From NCBI GenBank assembly GCA_945893045.1, contig CAMDEA010000033.1:1-55686 (forward strand): DNA of 55,686 nt, in the 5' to 3' direction. The notes beneath the pieces are model-generated. The model worked only from the letters and a program-made list of their open reading frames with translations, was not told the origin of the DNA and made no database searches. The DNA is from Planctomyces sp. SH-PL62. Its GTDB lineage: Bacteria; Planctomycetota; Planctomycetia; Planctomycetales; Planctomycetaceae. A program made the position numbers and the translations under genes. Shown in pieces: positions 1-10,100 of the stretch (its first letter is position 1; each line of letters starts with the position of its first letter).

Positions 1-1562
<1,562 letters not shown>

Positions 1563-1582
1563 GTCGGAAATCTCCTGAGGAC

Positions 1583-1643
1583 GTAGTGCAGGCGGCTCGC
1601 CTGCAATCGGTGAGTTATTGGAAGCAGTCGCAGGCGAGCCGCC
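1583..1643. repeat. REP-like hairpin (GTAG + palindrome) with inverted partner
   Basis: GTAG at 1583-1586 is followed by a perfect 8-bp hairpin, TGCAGGCG-GCT-CGCCTGCA (1587-1605). A 14-nt inverted copy of part of it (GCAGGCGAGCCGCC) lies at 1630-1643. It sits inside the groES-groEL transcript. It has the same GTAG-plus-hairpin build as the other palindromes in this window. It might modulate the groES/groEL ratio. Confidence 0.7.
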
Positions 1644-1658
1644 CGCGCCACAAGCGAA

Positions 1659-1970
1659 CTAGAACGTCGCGAGAATGTCGCTCTCGCGCATGAGCAGGTA
1701 GGTTTCGTCGCCGACCTTGATCTCGTCGCCGGCGTAGGAACTGAAGAGGATGCGATCGCCGGACTTCACGGTCAGAGCGACCTTCTTGCCGTCGCGACGG
1801 ACATAGCCTTCGCCGACCGAAAGAACTTCACCGCGTTGCGGCTTATCCTTGGCCGAATCCGGCAGCACAATTCCGCCGAGCGTTGTCGTCTCAGCTTCAG
1901 CACGTTTCACAACCACGCGGTCCCCCAGCGGAACCAGCTTTTCGGATTTCTTGGCAGCGGCTTTGGCCAT
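1659..1970 (-). CDS. groES: Co-chaperonin GroES (10 kDa)
   Basis: The product is 103 residues, MAKAAAKKSEKLVPLGDRVV..., with the GroES hallmarks PLGDRVVVKR, TTLGGIVLPDSAKDKPQRGEV, and a C-terminal KVGDETYLLMRESDILA. I chose the ATG at 1970 because GAGGAGAC lies just upstream; the open frame extends further but without family similarity. GroES caps the GroEL ring in the cytoplasm. The short Lys/Ala-rich N-terminal extension (AKAAAKKSEK) is slightly longer than in E. coli. The gene is first in the groES-groEL operon. I saw no CIRCE-type inverted repeat upstream, so heat-shock control by HrcA is not supported here. Confidence 0.97.
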   Translation of the reverse strand: MAKAAAKKSEKLVPLGDRVVVKRAEAETTTLGGIVLPDSAKDKPQRGEVLSVGEGYVRRDGKKVALTVKSGDRILFSSYAGDEIKVGDETYLLMRESDILATF

Positions 1971-2615
1971 CTGTGTCTCCTCAAGATCATGCACGTCGTT
2001 CAGAGAGAAATGCCTCAAAAACCAAGCAACAGTTTCAGGCATCGCGGCGAAGAGCGAATCGCGGGCCAACTGCCGGCGAGTTCCTAAGAGCCAAATTCGC
2101 TGCGAGTTGCGTTCTCGGTGGTTTCTGCCATGCCTGCCAACCTCGGCTAGGAAGCCAAGCCAAGTCAGGCTCTGCTGCCATTACGGCATTTGCTGTGATC
2201 CCCGATCTGTCGCTTCGCCTTTGCCAGACATCCTCGGCTGACAGGTGGGAATCACGCCGCAGTTGGTCGGGGGCTAACTGGGCAATGCCTTTGGCGAGCA
2301 CCGGTCTTCATCCGCGGCCGTGTCTGAATCCGCGGGGCCAACTGGATTCCCACCCCGCGGATTCAGACACGGCCGCGGATGAAGGGCGGATTTCATCATG
2401 AAGAGTTGAGTCGATTGTGCCCTTCAAAACACTCTGATGTTCTTGGAAAGGATCCTAAGGATTGCCGCTGCCGGCCGAAAAGCTGCGCCAGCAAATCCCA
2501 GCCGATCGACGTCGATGTGCTTGCGAATTGTCCGGCCGCTTGGTGAACTTTCCACCGCTGGATGTCGGAGTGTTTCGACGGAGACCGTCGACGTGATTTT
2601 CTGAGAAGGATAGCA
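1971..2615. other. Gene-free interval between groES and the TPR gene
   Basis: This is the divergent promoter region for groES (minus) and the TPR protein gene (plus). Apart from a perfect 32-bp inverted repeat at 2306-2384 I see no coding or RNA signal. The open frames here are antisense or lack a start with a ribosome site. Confidence 0.6.
2306..2384. repeat. Perfect 32-bp inverted repeat, 15-nt loop
   Basis: The left arm 2306-2337 (CTTCATCCGCGGCC...) and right arm 2353-2384 (...GGCCGCGGATGAAG) are exact reverse complements. Each arm also contains two CCGCGG sites. It lies upstream of the TPR gene and does not begin with GTAG, so it is a different palindrome type from the REPIN-like elements. 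Confidence 0.85.
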
Positions 2616-5579
2616 ATGATGCGGCAACGATTGATTGGGTTCATCGGCTTGGCTGTGGTGTTGATGGCGGGAATGTTCGCGAACAGCGCGCGGGCGGAAG
2701 AAGACTTCATCGAGTTCCTACGTGGCCTGCATGGCCTTGGTCACGGCGAATTGGCGGTGCATTACCTCAACCAGATCAAGGAACGGCCCGATCTTCCCGA
2801 CGACGTGAAAACGACGTGGGATTTGGAGATGGCTCGCAGCCTGCGGATCGCGGCCAAAGAAACTCCGAACACCGATCTCCAGCAGAAGTACATCGTCGAG
2901 GCTCAAGCGGCGTTGGATAAGTTCCTCAAAGAACAAGCCAATCATGAAGAGGCCGCGTCGGCTCAAATGACTTCCGGCGACATCTCATTGTTTCGCGCAC
3001 AGAACGCCTTGCTGGTGGGGCTGCGTGACAAGACGAAGAAAGACACGCTGATCCCGGAGGCTCGCAAACTGCTCGGCGAGGCACGGCCGAAGTTTGAGAA
3101 AGCGGTGACGATGTACAAAGAGCGTGTCGATAAGGCTCGCGCGGGAATGGGAGCCAAGGGCAAGGTTCTCAGCACCAAAGCACAGAAACAATACACGGCC
3201 TTAGTCGAAGCTTGGTACAATGCGCGCTTCAAGGTCGCGACGGTCGATTACAACATCGGCCTGACGTACACCGAGCCAGCCGCTCCGCCACGCAAAGTCG
3301 CTCTTTCGGAGGCCGCCAAAGGTTTCGACAGCATCTATCAAGAAAACCGCGACGAGCGTGTCGGCATCTACGCGAAATTGTGGGGAGGCAAAGCCGCGGA
3401 AGAGATGGGAGAAGTTGAAAAGGCACTGGATATCTACGACGAAGTGATGTCGGCTGCTCCTCCCGACAAAGACAAGCGGCAAGCCGATTATGCGGCGATG
3501 TTTCAAGAGGTGAATCGCTTCCGCCTGATGCTGTTGGGTAAGACCAAGAAATACAACGACCTCGTGGAGGATGCGACCGAATGGCTGAAGGTCCACGATG
3601 CGGCCCATCGCACCAATGGCTACCAGGGCATCGCGCTGGAGTTGGCCAAAGCGCATCTCGAACTCGCTAAGACGCGCAAGGGCGTTGAGGCCACCAAGTC
3701 CGCAGCAGAAGCCAAGAAATGGATCACCGCGATCATCAAAATCCCCAGCGAGTACCAAAAAGAGGCGATCCTGCTGCAACGGCTTTCGGCGGGTGGTCAA
3801 GAAGTTCCGCTGGCCAGCTTTGATGAAGCAATTGCGGTAGCCGATTCCTCCGCCAAAGCTGCGAGTGAGGCAGCGACACCCGCCGACGTGAAGGCCAACT
3901 GGGTTGAGGCGGAGAAGGCCTACTCGAAGGCGATCGAACTCAGCGCGGACGTGAAGGACAAGAACCGAATCTTGCACACACGCTTCGCCTTGGCGACGGC
4001 TCAATACATGGTCGGTAAGGCCGCTGAGGGCTACACAACGGCACTGACTCTGGCTAAGGAAAACACGAACTACGCGAAAGCTCCCGCAGCCGCCTCGCTG
4101 GCGGTCAACATCGCGTTGTATCTCTATGGGCAGACGCCAGCGGCGGAACGTGGCCCCGCAATGGAGCGGATCAACGATGCCACCGATCTGTTGCTCAAGC
4201 AGTGGCCACAGCACGCCGAAGCGGACGACGCCCGCATCGCGAAGGGCAAGCTCAAACTCTTGCAGAATCCACCCGACTTCAACGGAGCGATCGCGACTTT
4301 TACCAGCGTGAACCCCGTCTCTGACCGGTATCCGACCGGATTGCTGCTTGCCGGACAGACGCATTGGGTTGTCTACAACAACGAGAAGAAAAAAGGAGAC
4401 CCGGCTAAGACCGAGGCCGCGCTAAAGGATCGCAAAAAGACGGTCGAGTTGTTGGAACAAAGCTTGACTGCGTTCGGCAAGACTGAGTCAGGCGGCGCGG
4501 CGCTTGCGCAGTCGCTGCAAGATACGCAGTTGCTGTTGGCGGAAGTTCGATTGGAAGGCGAACAAATGGAAGAGGCTTTGCAACTGTTGCAGCCCATGGT
4601 CGAAGCCTTGAAAGCGAAGCCGCCTGCCAGCGTGGACAGGACGACGCTTCGTATTCTGGTCAATTCCGTACGAGCTTATGCCGCGCTGGGCAAAGTCAAT
4701 GACTCGATTGAGGTCGGCAACATTCTGGTCACGGGCGGCGAAGACATTCCACCGGTCAACGGCGTACTGATCGAGTTCGCCAAGATGATCAAAGGCGAAT
4801 GGAAGAAAGGGGCGGCCGAACTGATTGCCGCCGAAGAGAGCAAAGAAGAAGGTCGCATCAACAACGCCAAGCTCCGCGAAACCAACAGCAAGGAAGCCCT
4901 CATGAAACTGTTGGAGAAACTCAATGAGCGCAAGCAGTACGACCTGGCTGGCTTGGTCTTCCTGGCGGAGAGCAGCCTGGAGATTAGTCAGTCGTTGATG
5001 GACAAGCCTCGTGAAGAATTCCAAACCAAGGCACGCGACCAATTCCTGGCGATCGTCAGCCGAGCGAACTCGGATGAAGCGTTCAAGAAGCTGGCGGCAA
5101 AAGCGTTGCCGCGCGTCCGCTCGCAGCTCATCGGTTTACTCCGCGAAGAGAAGAAGTACCCGGAAGCGCTGGCGGAGATCGACGCCTTGCTCAAAGACCA
5201 ACCGAACGCCCTCGAACCGATGATTGAAAAGGGCAACATCATGCAAGCGATGGCCGAGTCTGATCCCAAAAAGTATGACGAAGCGGTCAAGTGGTGGTCG
5301 GGCATTCGCAACAAGCTTCAAAATCAGCCCGGCAAGAAACCGCCGGCGTACTATGAGGTCGTCTATAACACGGCCTTCTGTCTTGTGGCTCAAAAGCAAC
5401 CGGAGAAGAACACGCAAGCGTCACAGTTGCTGAGTGCCACGTTGGCACTCGCCCCATCGCTCGATGGTCCTGACCGCGTCGAGAAGTACAAGGCGCTGCT
5501 CAAGCAACTCCCAGCCGCGAAGGCTGCTCCCGCGAAGTCCGGTGCAGTGAAGCCTGCCGCAGCGAAGCCCAAAAAATGA
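2616..5579 (+). CDS. Secreted tetratricopeptide-repeat (TPR) protein
   Basis: The product is about 987 residues and starts MMRQRLIGFIGLAVVLMAGM, a signal peptide cleaved near NSARA-EED. The mature protein is almost entirely helical, with repeated TPR-like units (for example EAEKAYSKAIELSADVKDKN and EEKKYPEALAEIDALLKDQP) and ends in an Ala/Lys/Pro-rich tail. I chose the ATG at 2616 because GAAGGA lies 5-6 nt upstream and the signal peptide starts there; the open frame begins 18 codons earlier. No catalytic motif is visible, so a scaffold or envelope-organising role is an inference. Its stop overlaps the following redoxin frame, suggesting co-transcription. Confidence 0.85.
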   Translation: MMRQRLIGFIGLAVVLMAGMFANSARAEEDFIEFLRGLHGLGHGELAVHYLNQIKERPDLPDDVKTTWDLEMARSLRIAAKETPNTDLQQKYIVEAQAALDKFLKEQANHEEAASAQMTSGDISLFRAQNALLVGLRDKTKKDTLIPEARKLLGEARPKFEKAVTMYKERVDKARAGMGAKGKVLSTKAQKQYTALVEAWYNARFKVATVDYNIGLTYTEPAAPPRKVALSEAAKGFDSIYQENRDERVGIYAKLWGGKAAEEMGEVEKALDIYDEVMSAAPPDKDKRQADYAAMFQEVNRFRLMLLGKTKKYNDLVEDATEWLKVHDAAHRTNGYQGIALELAKAHLELAKTRKGVEATKSAAEAKKWITAIIKIPSEYQKEAILLQRLSAGGQEVPLASFDEAIAVADSSAKAASEAATPADVKANWVEAEKAYSKAIELSADVKDKNRILHTRFALATAQYMVGKAAEGYTTALTLAKENTNYAKAPAAASLAVNIALYLYGQTPAAERGPAMERINDATDLLLKQWPQHAEADDARIAKGKLKLLQNPPDFNGAIATFTSVNPVSDRYPTGLLLAGQTHWVVYNNEKKKGDPAKTEAALKDRKKTVELLEQSLTAFGKTESGGAALAQSLQDTQLLLAEVRLEGEQMEEALQLLQPMVEALKAKPPASVDRTTLRILVNSVRAYAALGKVNDSIEVGNILVTGGEDIPPVNGVLIEFAKMIKGEWKKGAAELIAAEESKEEGRINNAKLRETNSKEALMKLLEKLNERKQYDLAGLVFLAESSLEISQSLMDKPREEFQTKARDQFLAIVSRANSDEAFKKLAAKALPRVRSQLIGLLREEKKYPEALAEIDALLKDQPNALEPMIEKGNIMQAMAESDPKKYDEAVKWWSGIRNKLQNQPGKKPPAYYEVVYNTAFCLVAQKQPEKNTQASQLLSATLALAPSLDGPDRVEKYKALLKQLPAAKAAPAKSGAVKPAAAKPKK

Positions 5580-5599
5580 TGGAATCGGAGAGCCGTGTG

Positions 5600-6214
5600 A
5601 TGGCGCGCACTCAGCGAGGGATTCGCAACGCCGCCGTGCTGGTTGCGGCACTGCTTTCGGCTGGGGCGCTCTCTGCGGCCAAGTTCAACAAAGTGCTCGA
5701 CATCGGCAAGCCGGCTCCGGTCTGGAAAGAGCTGCTCGGAGTTGATGAAAAGCGACACGGCCTCGACGACTTGAAGGATGCCAAACTGGTGGTCATCGTC
5801 TTCGCCTGCAATCACTGCCCGGTGGTGAAAGCGTACGAGCGACGGTTGATTCGCTTCGTGGATGACTACCGCGACAAAGGAGTTGATTTTGTCGCGATCA
5901 GCGTCAGCCGCCAGCCGTCCGACCAGTTGCCGCAGATGAAAACGCGAGCCTCCGACAGCGGCTTCAACTTTCCGTATTTGATTGACCCGACTCAGAAAAT
6001 CGCGCGAGCCTACGGTGCGACCTGCACGCCGCATGTCTTTGTGCTCGATCAACAGCGTCGTGTCGCCTACATGGGCAAGATCGACGATCACTTGGACGAG
6101 TCGAAGGTCGGCGAGCGATTCCTGCGAGACGCCGTCGATGCGCTGCTCGCCGGCAAACAACCGGAAGTTGCCGAGACCCGGCAAGTCGGCTGCGACATCG
6201 AATTCGCAGAGTAG
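5600..6214 (+). CDS. Secreted redoxin / thioredoxin-fold protein (AhpC-TSA-like)
   Basis: The product is about 204 residues with an N-terminal signal peptide (MARTQRGIRNAAVLVAALLS...ALSA). The thioredoxin-fold domain carries FACNHCPVVKAYERR, a CxxC active site of the type common in planctomycete redoxins, followed by YLIDPTQKIARAYGATCTPHVFVLD with the cis-Pro segment TPHVF. It probably acts as a periplasmic disulfide or peroxide oxidoreductase. The start is uncertain: ATG 5576 overlaps the TPR stop (ATGA), while ATG 5600 has GGAG about 9 nt upstream and begins a better signal peptide. The TAG stop lies inside the left end of the palindrome at 6211. Both Cys codons are normal here, unlike the UGA-containing redoxin at 43.9 kb. 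Confidence 0.85.
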   Translation: MARTQRGIRNAAVLVAALLSAGALSAAKFNKVLDIGKPAPVWKELLGVDEKRHGLDDLKDAKLVVIVFACNHCPVVKAYERRLIRFVDDYRDKGVDFVAISVSRQPSDQLPQMKTRASDSGFNFPYLIDPTQKIARAYGATCTPHVFVLDQQRRVAYMGKIDDHLDESKVGERFLRDAVDALLAGKQPEVAETRQVGCDIEFAE

Positions 6215-6264
6215 ACGAGTCACTCCGTGACTCGAACATTCCGGTCACGGAGTGACCGGTCTAC
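6211..6264. repeat. REPIN-like palindrome between convergent genes (GTAGAC type)
   Basis: GTAGACGAGTCACTCCGTGA faces an inverted GTAGACCGGTCACTCCGTGA copy. Each half is GTAG followed by its own hairpin (CGAGTCAC-TCC-GTGACTCG and CCGGTCAC-TCC-GTGACCGG). The outer GTAG supplies the TAG stop of the redoxin gene on the plus strand, and the other end supplies the TAG stop of the Xer gene on the minus strand. A near-identical element in opposite orientation is at 53236-53289. Confidence 0.85.
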
Positions 6265-7178
6265 TTTCGGCCGCGTACCGGCTGCGAATGCGGATGGGCC
6301 TTGTCGTAGGTTTCGCGCATCCGTTGCGTGCTGACGTGCGTGTAGATCTGCGTCGTCGTCAGGCTTTTGTGGCCGAGTAATTCCTGGACGCTGCGCAGGT
6401 CGGCTCCACCATCGAGCATGTGCGTCGCGAACGTATGCCGCATCGAGTGCGGGCTGATCTTCGAGTCGAGTCCATTCGCCTTCACGTATTTCTCCAACAT
6501 GCGTCCGACACTGCGAGTCGTCAACCGCTTGCCGAATCGGTTCAGAAAGACCGCCTCATGATCTTCTGGCCGAGCATCCCCGGAAACTTCTCGCACGGCG
6601 AGCCATTTGTGGAGAGCCGCGCTGGCGTGCCGGCCGACCGGAGCGATCCGTTCTTTGCGTCCCTTGCCGCGAACTCGTAGCACGTTCGCATCTTGATCCC
6701 AATCGGAAAGATTGAGTCCCACCAGTTCGGCAACACGCAGCCCGGCGGAGTACATCGTCTCCAGCATGGCTCGATCGCGCAGGCCGGCCGGTTCGTCGCT
6801 GGGCGGAGCTTCCACGAGTGCGACCGTTTGTTGTGCCGTCAGAAAGCTCGGCAACTTGCGCCCGGTCCGCGGAGTGCGAAGAGCCTTGGCGGGATTCGAG
6901 GTCGTCAGCTTCTCGCGAGCACAGTACCGAAAGAAGCTCCGCAGGCAGGCGAGTCGCCGCGCGATTGTCGTCTTGGCGTACTGGCACTCGTGGAGATACG
7001 CGACATAGCCGCGCAACATCGAGATGTCCGTTTCCGACGGCTCCGGGATGCGGCCGACGCGATCCTGCAAGTAATCGAAGAAGCTGTTGAAGTCTTCCGA
7101 GTACGACTTCAACGTCAGCGGCGAAGCATTCCGCTCGATACGCAACGATCGCAAAAATCCGTCAACGGCGGCGTGCAT
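6261..7178 (-). CDS. Tyrosine recombinase XerC/XerD
   Basis: The product is 305 residues. An N-terminal core-binding SAM-like domain (about 1-95) is followed by the catalytic domain. Catalytic residues are visible in order: Arg in SAGLRVAEL, Lys in [14 protein letters not shown] (HxxR), [11 protein letters not shown] with the His and the nucleophilic Tyr. Length and motifs fit a chromosomal dimer-resolution recombinase acting at dif; I cannot decide between XerC and XerD. I start at ATG 7178 (MHAAVDGFL); an upstream TTG at 7217 is in frame but poor. The TAG stop is provided by the REPIN-like palindrome. The upstream small gene at 7221-7454 is 42 nt away on the same strand. Confidence 0.92.
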   Translation of the reverse strand: MHAAVDGFLRSLRIERNASPLTLKSYSEDFNSFFDYLQDRVGRIPEPSETDISMLRGYVAYLHECQYAKTTIARRLACLRSFFRYCAREKLTTSNPAKALRTPRTGRKLPSFLTAQQTVALVEAPPSDEPAGLRDRAMLETMYSAGLRVAELVGLNLSDWDQDANVLRVRGKGRKERIAPVGRHASAALHKWLAVREVSGDARPEDHEAVFLNRFGKRLTTRSVGRMLEKYVKANGLDSKISPHSMRHTFATHMLDGGADLRSVQELLGHKSLTTTQIYTHVSTQRMRETYDKAHPHSQPVRGRK

Positions 7179-7220
7179 TGAGATTTCAAATTTCAGATCC
7201 GAGATTTGAGATGCCAACGG

Positions 7221-7454
7221 CTACCACGTCGTCTCGCGCGACCACTGCTCGCGAGCTTCCGCCTCGGCCTCTTCCTTCAATCGGCGGACTTTCTGGCTGA
7301 GCACCGCCGCGTCGTACCAGGTGAAGCTCAGGTCTTTGTCGGCCGCGAACTGGCCAAGCTGTTGCAGCAAGACGTCCGAGCTGTCCTCGTCGTACAAGAA
7401 AATGTATCGCTCGGTGTCTTTCACCAACGCCAGCACGTTGAGTTCGCTCGTCAT
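7221..7454 (-). CDS. Small conserved hypothetical protein (77 aa)
   Basis: The product reads MTSELNVLALVKDTERYIFL..., with a central LGQFAADKDLSFTWYDAAVL and a Glu/Arg-rich C-terminal helix. An AAAGGA ribosome site lies about 8 nt before ATG 7454. It resembles a short soluble protein family I have seen only in planctomycetes, of unknown function. No Cys, membrane segment or known catalytic motif is present. It lies 42 nt upstream of the Xer gene and probably shares its transcript. Confidence 0.7.
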   Translation of the reverse strand: MTSELNVLALVKDTERYIFLYDEDSSDVLLQQLGQFAADKDLSFTWYDAAVLSQKVRRLKEEAEAEAREQWSRETTW

Positions 7455-7629
7455 GGCAGATGTCCTTTTGGCCGAGCCATTCGGCATCAGTCCTGATCGG
7501 CAAAATCGGCAGAGCTTCTTCAATTGAACCGACTGGCTGAACTTGCCGACGTGGCTCTTGTCGGTCGGGTCGCGAGTCCCGTCCGCCACGCTACTCGTGA
7601 CACGCTTCGACCGTCACAATGGCCCCACA

Positions 7630-8673
7630 ATGACAGACTTACCCTCGAATTCGGGCTGGAAATCCTGGCTACGCGACCGCTGGCATGGCGGCGATTTGGC
7701 TCCGGTGATCAGCCTGCTGGTGCTGCTGGCGATCTTCACGGGGCTGGTCGGACCACGCGATTTTTTGACCCTTGGCACCGCCAGTCTGGTGTTGGAACAA
7801 GGGGCGGTACTGGCGATCGTCTCCGTGGGCCTGACCTTTGTGCTGCTGACCGGCGAGATCGACTTGGCCGTTGGTCGCATCGCGCTGTTGTCCGCGTGCG
7901 TCTGCGGAGTGCTGTTTCAACTGCCGTTCTTCGCGGGCACCGCTGGTGAATCGCAGATGAGCAACATCTCGCTGCTCATCGTGCTGGCCATACCGTTTCT
8001 CGTCGCGTTGCTCGTGGGCTGGCTGTCGGGAGTGCTGACGGTCACGTCGCGGCTACCCAGTTTCATCATCACGTTGGCGATGATGTTCGTCTGCCAGGGC
8101 ATGGCGAAGTATCTGACGAAGAGCAAACAATTCCAGTTGCCGTCGCTGCTGAAGTCGCTCGGCAATGACAGCCTGCTTGTGAGGGACTTGAGCATTCCCT
8201 ACAGCGCGCTTCTCGCGGTAGCCGTCATGCTGGTGGGGCATGTCGTCCTGCAATACACGCGCTTCGGCCGCTACGTCTACATGACCGGCGGCAACCGCGA
8301 GGCGGCTCGCCTGGCGGGCGTGCGCACGCCGCTGATCGTGGTTGCGTGCCTGGTGATCAGCGGTTGGACCGCAGCTCTCGGCGGCCTGGTCAACGCCGGC
8401 CGCATGGGGAGCATCACGCTCGATCAGAACGCCGATCTGCTGTTGGAGGCGGTTGCCTGCGTGGTGCTCGGCGGAACGAGCCTGTTCGGCGGCGAAGGGA
8501 GTATGCCGCGCACGCTGATCGGCGTGCTCACCTTCACGGTCCTGAATGTCGGCTTGATGCTGGCGAAGATCGACTGGATTCCCGACTTCGATTTTCTGCG
8601 CGACTTCGTGAAGGGGGTCGTGCTGCTGATCGCGCTGTTCATCAACGGCCGCATCGCTCGCGGTAGAGGCTGA
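7630..8673 (+). CDS. Sugar-type ABC transporter permease (RbsC/XylH family)
   Basis: The product is 347 residues with about nine hydrophobic segments, matching the branched BPD_transp_2 permease family. Diagnostic stretches are VSVGLTFVLLTGEIDLAVG (the GxIDLSVG-type motif), FGRYVYMTGGNREAARLAGV (the cytoplasmic coupling loop), and EAVACVVLGGTSLFGGEGS. It would form the inner-membrane channel of a monosaccharide importer. No ATPase or binding-protein gene is adjacent, so its partners are elsewhere. The start at ATG 7630 lacks a clear ribosome site; it is the first ATG giving a normal N-terminus. Confidence 0.88.
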   Translation: MTDLPSNSGWKSWLRDRWHGGDLAPVISLLVLLAIFTGLVGPRDFLTLGTASLVLEQGAVLAIVSVGLTFVLLTGEIDLAVGRIALLSACVCGVLFQLPFFAGTAGESQMSNISLLIVLAIPFLVALLVGWLSGVLTVTSRLPSFIITLAMMFVCQGMAKYLTKSKQFQLPSLLKSLGNDSLLVRDLSIPYSALLAVAVMLVGHVVLQYTRFGRYVYMTGGNREAARLAGVRTPLIVVACLVISGWTAALGGLVNAGRMGSITLDQNADLLLEAVACVVLGGTSLFGGEGSMPRTLIGVLTFTVLNVGLMLAKIDWIPDFDFLRDFVKGVVLLIALFINGRIARGRG

Positions 8674-8737
8674 GCCACCGGATTGAAGGTGAGTTTGAAG
8701 TGCCAGTCGTCGTTTTCCGTGCGAAGGAGAAATGCCT

Positions 8738-9877
8738 ATGGCCGCAGCAATTGAGCCAGACGGAAACCTCGATTCTGAGAGACGGACAGCATCGCCGGCT
8801 GACCTGTTCGACCCACACAAATCGCCCTTGCGCAGCCAGACGACAGATTCGGTGCCGCAGGTTTTGTCGGAGTTGGGTGTGTCGTTGTTCGTCTCGACGT
8901 ATCAAGCCGGATTCGTTGTCGTCGTGCGAGCGGCGGATGCCTCGCAGCTCAATACGCATTTCAAAGCATTTCCGAGGCCGATGGGGCTGGCGCATCGCGG
9001 CGGCCGGTTGGCGATTGGGACCGATCGCGAAGTCGTCGAATTCTGGAACATGCCCGCCGTCAGCGAGCGGCTGGAACCGCCCGGTCTCGTGGATGCCTGC
9101 TTCGTCCCGCGCAAGAGTCACTTCACCGGACACATCGACATTCACGAGCTGGCTTGGGGACACGAAGGGCTGTGGTTCGTGAACACGTTGTTCTCCTGCC
9201 TCTGCACGTTGGACGCCGACCACAGTTTTGTGCCGCGCTGGTGGCCGAAGTTCGTGACATCGCTCGGCCCGGAGGATCGCTGTCACTTAAACGGAGTCGC
9301 GATGCGAGACGGTCAGCCAGCGTTCGTGACGTGTCACTCGATGGGCGACACGCATCAAGGTTGGCGCGAGCACAAGAAAGAGGGCGGAGTCTTGATCGAT
9401 GTCTCCAGCGGCGAGACCGTCGTGCAAGGGCTGTCGATGCCGCATTCGCCGCGCTGGTACGACGGTCGATTGTGGGTTTTAGAATCAGGTGATGGCAGCT
9501 TGGGAACGGTTGATCTGAAGACCGGCACCTACGAAGCGATCACGCATTTTGACGGCTTCACGCGCGGCTTGAGTTTTTGCGGTCCGTTCGCGTTTGTGGG
9601 TTTGTCACAAGTCCGCGAGTCCGCGGTGTTCAGCGGCATCCCGATCGCCAGCCGATTGCAAGACAAGGAACGCATCTGCGGAGTGGCCGTTGTGCATCTC
9701 CCCTCAGGACGCCAAGTCGGCTGGGTCCACTTTCAAGACGCTGTGCAAGAAGTCTTTGCCGTCGAAACGATTCCGAATCGCTACCCCGATCTCCTGGAAG
9801 CGACAGATCCACTCGTCGCCTCAACCTATTCGTTGCCCGACGAAGCATTGCGATTTACCTCGCGTTGCCATGAATGA
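8738..9877 (+). CDS. TIGR03032-like conserved hypothetical protein
   Basis: The product is about 379 residues. Stretches such as VSLFVSTYQAGFVVVVR, RPMGLAHRGGRLAIGTD, HIDIHELAWGHEGLWFVNT, RCHLNGVAMRDGQPAFVT and MPHSPRWYDGRLWVLESGDG match what I recall of the TIGR03032 (DUF4915-like) family. The repeated strand pattern suggests a beta-propeller. Function is unknown. The AAGGAGA ribosome site lies 7 nt before ATG 8738 and only 2 nt before the in-frame ATG 8732, so I prefer 8738. There is no signal peptide. Confidence 0.78.
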   Translation: MAAAIEPDGNLDSERRTASPADLFDPHKSPLRSQTTDSVPQVLSELGVSLFVSTYQAGFVVVVRAADASQLNTHFKAFPRPMGLAHRGGRLAIGTDREVVEFWNMPAVSERLEPPGLVDACFVPRKSHFTGHIDIHELAWGHEGLWFVNTLFSCLCTLDADHSFVPRWWPKFVTSLGPEDRCHLNGVAMRDGQPAFVTCHSMGDTHQGWREHKKEGGVLIDVSSGETVVQGLSMPHSPRWYDGRLWVLESGDGSLGTVDLKTGTYEAITHFDGFTRGLSFCGPFAFVGLSQVRESAVFSGIPIASRLQDKERICGVAVVHLPSGRQVGWVHFQDAVQEVFAVETIPNRYPDLLEATDPLVASTYSLPDEALRFTSRCHE

Positions 9878-10100
9878 GACCGGCGAGCAGAGCGGGATGA
9901 GTCACCGGATTGCCGACTCTCTGCGGCAAGGACTGCCGGACGACGGCTGGTCCGAGAAAACTTTGCGGCGGCAAGGCTTGCGCAACCGATAGGGTTTCAC
10001 AGAGTTCGCATCCCTCACGCTCAAAATGCGCCCTCGTTGTGCCCGACACTTTCAGTCGCTGCCGGAGTGCCGCGACTGTGCAAGTCCAAGGATGGAACTC

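Noticed and set aside
1971..2100. CIRCE/HrcA operator upstream of groES
   Set aside because: No TTAGCACTC-N9-GAGTGCTAA or near match on either strand.
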